From: an uncultured Bacillus sp.
GTDB taxonomy: Bacteria; Bacillota; Bacilli; Bacillales_B; DSM-18226
Length of the DNA: 34,339 nt
Assembly (NCBI RefSeq): GCF_946478885.1
Contig: NZ_CAMLDX010000031.1
Coordinates: forward strand, 1-34,339
Direction of reading: 5' to 3'
The translations under genes were made by a program, and so were the position numbers. Within the stretch, counting starts at the first letter, position 1. The number at the start of each line of letters is the position of its first letter. This document shows, piece by piece, positions 32,409 to 34,339 of this stretch. The notes beneath the pieces were generated by a model. The model saw only the letters and a program-made list of their open reading frames with translations. It was not told the DNA's origin and ran no database searches.

Positions 32409-33665
32409 TTAGTACTGTCTCACACAATGTGCGAATAATAACGGGACTTCGACCCGATTATTAACATGAATCGTTTCAGCAAACTTAAAGCGATATTTTT
32501 CATTTTCTTCAATCTGCAGAACCTTAAAACCTGAATCTTCAAGCCACCTGCTCATTTGGATCAGCTTGAATCCCGACCAAAAGTCATGAGATTCTTTGAA
32601 TTTCCAATTAAATTTCGTGTAAGCAAGATCAGCAATAATCAGGTGCCCTCCAGGCGTAACTACTTTCGCTATTTTTTCGAGAACAGCCTTTGGATCATAT
32701 ATATGGTGCAATACCATACAGCAAAATCCAACGTCAAATGCTTCAGTTGGAAAGGAAGAATCTAAGGTAATATCCGCCAATATAGGATAAATATTAAACA
32801 ACTGCTTCTCCGAGATCTTTTTCGATAAAATTTTCAACATTTCAGAGGAATGGTCAACTGCGTACACCTTCTTAACATGAGGGCTTAATGTAATGGTTAA
32901 GTTGCCTAAACCACAGCCAATATCAGCTGCTACTTGATGCTTATCTAATTTGGCCGTTGAAATTAAGTAATCATTTAACCCTTCGGGATATGATTCTTTA
33001 CGAAAGGAGGCAAACCTTTCGTTGAAGCCATTAAAAAAGTCACGTGATTTATAGGAAACCTTTTCTTCCAGATTGATAGGAAAATCTAAAATATCAAACC
33101 AGTAAACTAATTTTTTCATTTCCCTTTCTGAAATATTTTCTTTAGTCAAACCTGGAACCATCATCTTAATTAGTTCGTGAATGAGCGCCTTTCTTGCCCT
33201 TTTTAAAAGGGAGGCAAATGCCGCTTCACTAATTCCCAATAGATTTGCACTTTCCTTGTAGCTGAGCTGATTTAAATCAAAAAAGCAGATTGCCTGCTGA
33301 TGCTCGCTTTTTAATAGATTGATTGCTGTTTGAATCACCTTCTTGATCTCTTTTGATTCAATAGACTGCAGCGGATCATTTTCGGATAAAAGCTTTTCCG
33401 AAAAATGTACAGCTTCAAGATTAATGTTTGCACCCGATTTTTGTATTTTCCTCCAATGATCAATACATATATTACGAGCAACTGTTAACAGCCAGGCCTT
33501 TACCTTTCCTTTATCCTGCTGTTTCATTACATGAAGATGATCGCATGCCCTGACAAACGTTTCCTGAGTGATATCTTGTGCTACATCTGCATTTTCAACT
33601 CGTGACAGTACATAATGAAAGATGTCCTGATAGTGAATATGATACAGGTCTTCTATCATATTCAT
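32409..33665 (-). CDS. ECF sigma factor fused to a SAM-dependent methyltransferase
   Basis: About 418 residues from the ATG at 33665; an ATG at 33674 sits only 3 nt after AAGGAGG. Numbering below is from 33674. Sigma region 2 spans about 10-77 (DVAQDITQETFVRACDHL, WLLTVARNICIDHWRK). Region 4 spans about 118-170 (LSYKESANLLGISEAAFASLLKRARKAL). After a linker, a class I methyltransferase runs from about 205: motif I ADIGCGLGNLT (250-260), acidic Asp274 (YAVDHSS), FCCMVLHHIYDP, and PGGHLIIADL. It is the first gene of the operon, 13 bases before the molybdoenzyme. No anti-sigma gene is seen; the methyltransferase may act as a sensor or as an enzyme of the same pathway. Confidence 0.88.
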   Translation of the reverse strand: MNMIEDLYHIHYQDIFHYVLSRVENADVAQDITQETFVRACDHLHVMKQQDKGKVKAWLLTVARNICIDHWRKIQKSGANINLEAVHFSEKLLSENDPLQSIESKEIKKVIQTAINLLKSEHQQAICFFDLNQLSYKESANLLGISEAAFASLLKRARKALIHELIKMMVPGLTKENISEREMKKLVYWFDILDFPINLEEKVSYKSRDFFNGFNERFASFRKESYPEGLNDYLISTAKLDKHQVAADIGCGLGNLTITLSPHVKKVYAVDHSSEMLKILSKKISEKQLFNIYPILADITLDSSFPTEAFDVGFCCMVLHHIYDPKAVLEKIAKVVTPGGHLIIADLAYTKFNWKFKESHDFWSGFKLIQMSRWLEDSGFKVLQIEENEKYRFKFAETIHVNNRVEVPLLFAHCVRQY

Positions 33666-33895
33666 TTGCTCCATTCACCTCCTTAAGCAATAGTGATATT
33701 CGTGTTTTTGAGATACAATACATGATTACACTTCAAATAGTAACGTGAATTAGTTCATTTGTAATACATCTTTCATCTCTTTCATATACATGTAACAATG
33801 GTGCGACAAATTATAGAAAACTTTTTTTTATGCGACGGAAAATCAATTTTTTATCGTTATTTATATAGCGAATAATAATTAGGAAAATAACAAAT
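33666..33895. other. control region of the sigma/methyltransferase operon
   Basis: AT-rich, no gene. On the minus strand TATAAT occurs near 33816 without a good -35. An AAC...CGTC pair around 33835-33866 is loosely like an ECF promoter, but the 18-base gap is long. No confident promoter can be placed. Confidence 0.4.
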
Positions 33896-33946
33896 AAAAA
33901 AGAAGCTCACCTTGCATGCTTGCTCTGCTGTGATCGCTTCTTTTTT
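33896..33946. terminator. bidirectional terminator
   Basis: AAAAAAGAAGC / GCTTCTTTTTT (11 bp) with an inner TCAC/GTGA stem. It works in either direction and separates the operon from the right-hand segment. Confidence 0.8.
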
Positions 33947-34161
33947 ATGAAGTCTATAATTACCTATTATGTCACTTGAAATCCTAATTTATAAAAACAA
34001 TTACCCCGGTTATTTAAGTACTTGCAAACGCAAGGATTTCATCAAATCCAGCTATAAATTGGATACATTTCGGAAATCTTGTATCTTCCATTTGATTCAT
34101 TATACTATTAAAGCAGATAGCCTATTTTTTTTATGAACATTAATAAGGGGATATTACATAT

Positions 34162-34339
34162 AAAACGTTCGAATTGATGTCAGGAACAACCGTATTGATT
34201 GATGAGAATAAGATTGTCATTGAAAGATCTGGTGGCAGAAGTGCGGTCAAAGGACTATTTCAAATGGAATAGATGCTGAATTTCTTCTGAACGATGTGAT
34301 AAAAGCGCATGACAAAGTATTTATAGGGTTAGTAGATAG
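34162..34339 (+). pseudogene. possible frame-disrupted gene start, cut by the window edge
   Basis: One frame reads TFELMSGTTVLIDENKIVIERSGG and stops at the TAG at 34270-34272. A second frame is open from about 34263 to the edge: NGIDAEFLLNDVIKAHDKVF. The first resembles the strand-rich opening of small bacterial PH-like/DUF4429 proteins. The switch of frame suggests a frameshift or two unrelated pieces. Start codon unclear; low confidence. Confidence 0.3.

Noticed and set aside
33675..33895. A molybdenum-cofactor riboswitch before the molybdoenzyme operon
   Set aside because: The leader is AT-rich and I could not find the conserved paired elements; only short repeats of GAAAGATG type are present.

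Overview
The window looks like a chromosomal segment from a low-G+C, Gram-positive member of the Bacillaceae. Evidence: AAAGGAGG-type ribosome binding sites, frequent GTG/TTG starts, and a gene set typical of the group (FabHB-like KAS III, BpsA/BpsB alkylpyrone synthesis, FruR-FruK-FruA, an EfeOBU iron importer, an Spx-family protein, a NasF-like CobA-HemD fusion, DUF4317). The dmsABC-like reductase suggests anaerobic respiration. No rRNA, tRNA, CRISPR array or complete transposon was found.

Layout. 1-2.9 kb: a universal stress protein, four small unrecognised or membrane genes, and an orphan group II intron tail. 3.1-7.0 kb: ferrous/haem iron import operon efeO-efeB-efeU (minus strand) behind a near-consensus Fur box lying on its promoter. 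7.3-10.2 kb: FabHB-like synthase with a FapR-like site, a short FAD oxidoreductase, and an enoyl-CoA hydratase. 10.4-11.9 kb: Mn-superoxide dismutase convergent with a cysteine-rich SufR-like regulator; the same inverted motif (ATACTT-N11-AAGTAT) occurs at the sodA promoter and upstream of the regulator. 12.3-13.9 kb: bpsA-bpsB. 14.2-20.0 kb: fruR-fruK-fruA followed by a ptsH-ptsI pair, i.e. a complete fructose phosphorelay in one cluster, preceded by 10-bp phased repeats over the promoter. 20.6-24.6 kb: CobA-HemD fusion, a 2-hydroxyacid dehydrogenase, DUF4317. 24.9-26.6 kb: minus-strand group of an unknown protein, a TetR regulator and an Spx paralogue lacking the CxxC switch, with three near-identical palindromes upstream. 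26.9-27.8 kb: class I fructose-bisphosphate aldolase. 28.1-28.6 kb: a methyltransferase gene relic and the terminator of the next operon. 28.6-33.7 kb (minus): an ECF sigma factor fused to a SAM methyltransferase, then a molybdopterin oxidoreductase A-B-C set. Right edge: the possible, frame-disrupted start of another gene.

The item most worth follow-up is the sigma-factor/methyltransferase fusion heading the molybdoenzyme operon. No anti-sigma gene is visible beside it, and the reductase has a Cys-Cys pair where a DMSO reductase would carry its serine molybdenum ligand. Other leads are the operator shared by sodA and the SufR-like gene, the triple-operator TetR/Spx-like operon, and a dispersed intergenic repeat family with copies near 7.1, 10.2 and 22.1 kb.
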